A stretch of DNA of 7,449 nucleotides from NCBI GenBank assembly GCA_007127395.1, contig SKZL01000200.1, positions 1-7,449 of the forward strand, read 5' to 3'. This document shows, piece by piece, positions 6,773-7,449 of the stretch. Made by a program: the position numbers and the translations under genes. How positions within the stretch are numbered: position 1 is the stretch's first letter; every line of letters starts with the position of its first letter. Under the pieces are notes generated by a model, which worked only from the letters and a program-made list of their open reading frames with translations, was not told the origin of the DNA and ran no database searches. The stretch comes from Balneolaceae bacterium (GTDB lineage Bacteria; Bacteroidota; Rhodothermia; Balneolales; Balneolaceae).

Positions 6773-7449
6773 TTGAAATTCACCATTTCCATACTGCTGC
6801 TGATTCTGATGATGATCCATTCACCTCTTGCTGAAGCTCAGCGTGGGAGTGATGAGTTTAAAATCGCCAGGGTTCAGTATCGAGGTGGGGGTGATTGGTA
6901 CAGTTCTCCGACAGCCCTTCGCAATCTGATCCGGTTCACTAAAGAGGTGGTGCCCGTCCGGATCAGTGAGCAGGTTGATGATGTTCAGATCGGCAGCCGT
7001 GATATCTTCAACTATCCATTTCTCTTTATCACCGGACACGGAAACATCACCCTGAACGATGCAGAGATGCAAAATCTCAGAAATTATCTGGATAACGGTG
7101 GATTTTTAATGGTGGATGATGATTATGGAATGGATCAATATGTAAGGCCTATTCTTCAGCGCATTTTTCCCGAGGAGCCCTTTATTGAGCTACCCGGTGA
7201 CCACCCGATCTACAATCTGGTCTATCAGTTCCCGGATGGCAGGCCACCCAAGGTTCATGAACATGACGGCCTGCCCCCTCAGGCATTTGCTCTCTATCGT
7301 GGCGGGCGAATGGTTTTGCTCTACACGTACGAATCCAATCCATCGGACGGATGGGCGTATGATGAACATTCTAATCCGGAAGCGATCACCCGGGCAGCCC
7401 TCCGGTTTGGGGTAAATGTACTTGTTTATGCTCTTTCGCATCCGCTTTA
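6773..7449 (+). CDS. Secreted DUF4159-domain protein, cut by the right edge at or near its end
   Basis: The frame is open from a stop at 6749-6751 to the edge. The best start is TTG at 6773: it gives a textbook signal peptide (KFTISILLLILMM core, cleavage near AEA-Q at residues 20-23), whereas the first in-frame ATG (6809) would leave only about 11 residues before the cleavage site. The 225 visible residues match the DUF4159 pattern: FKIARVQYRGGGDWYSSP (29-46), FLFITGHG (83-90), then LRNYLDNGGFLMVDDDYG (102-119). The fold is related to class I glutamine-amidotransferase-like domains, but no catalytic Cys is seen at the usual place, so it may bind rather than catalyse. Function is unknown. The family often ends at about this length in a VYAL-x-H motif, seen here as VYALSHPL, and the last two bases are TA, so the stop may lie one base beyond the edge. 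No operon link to the CDF gene is evident across 178 bases. Confidence 0.85.
   Translation, partial: MKFTISILLLILMMIHSPLAEAQRGSDEFKIARVQYRGGGDWYSSPTALRNLIRFTKEVVPVRISEQVDDVQIGSRDIFNYPFLFITGHGNITLNDAEMQNLRNYLDNGGFLMVDDDYGMDQYVRPILQRIFPEEPFIELPGDHPIYNLVYQFPDGRPPKVHEHDGLPPQAFALYRGGRMVLLYTYESNPSDGWAYDEHSNPEAITRAALRFGVNVLVYALSHPL

Noticed and set aside
6821..7072. Minus-strand open frame within the DUF4159 gene
   Set aside because: It is antisense to a frame with clear family motifs and a signal peptide, and has no coding character of its own.

Overview
The window is bacterial chromosomal DNA of moderate G+C. Protein style suggests the Bacteroidota/Balneolota/Rhodothermota side of the tree: an RND pump of the type common there, a DUF4159 protein, genes mostly without strong Shine-Dalgarno sites, and a likely TTG start. 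This is a judgement from memory of such proteins, not a search. No rRNA, tRNA, CRISPR array, insertion sequence or replication origin was seen.

Positions 1-5279 (minus strand) hold a compact three-gene operon for a tripartite heavy-metal efflux pump, transcribed right to left: outer-membrane channel (5279-3999), periplasmic adaptor lipoprotein (3988-2480), and inner-membrane CzcA/CusA-type RND pump (2475 to beyond base 1; 825 residues visible, C-terminal part missing). The genes are separated by only 10 and 4 bases. The adaptor has His-rich tails at both ends. In the pump, the positions of the three copper/silver-binding methionines of CusA appear to be Gly, Ser and His, beside a His-rich segment. 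Together these point to a borderline metal such as Zn, Co, Ni or Cd rather than Cu(I)/Ag(I).

Positions 5280-5658 are a 379-base divergent intergenic region. It contains several inverted repeats, a weak promoter candidate, and a minus-strand open stretch (5549-5644) that looks like the last ~31 codons of an SGNH/GDSL hydrolase, including its Asp-x-x-His motif. This is probably a gene relic.

Positions 5659-6594 (plus strand) encode a complete cation diffusion facilitator (CDF) exporter that lines up well with E. coli YiiP except for an unusual transmembrane site. The likely division of labour is that the CDF moves metal from cytoplasm to periplasm and the RND pump carries periplasmic metal out of the cell. 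This is the familiar czcCBA/czcD pairing, here arranged divergently. No metal-responsive regulator is visible.

Positions 6595-6772 are intergenic with one 8-bp inverted repeat. From 6773 to the right edge runs a secreted DUF4159 protein of unknown function, read from a TTG start. It is cut by the edge at or very near its natural end and has no evident link to metal transport.
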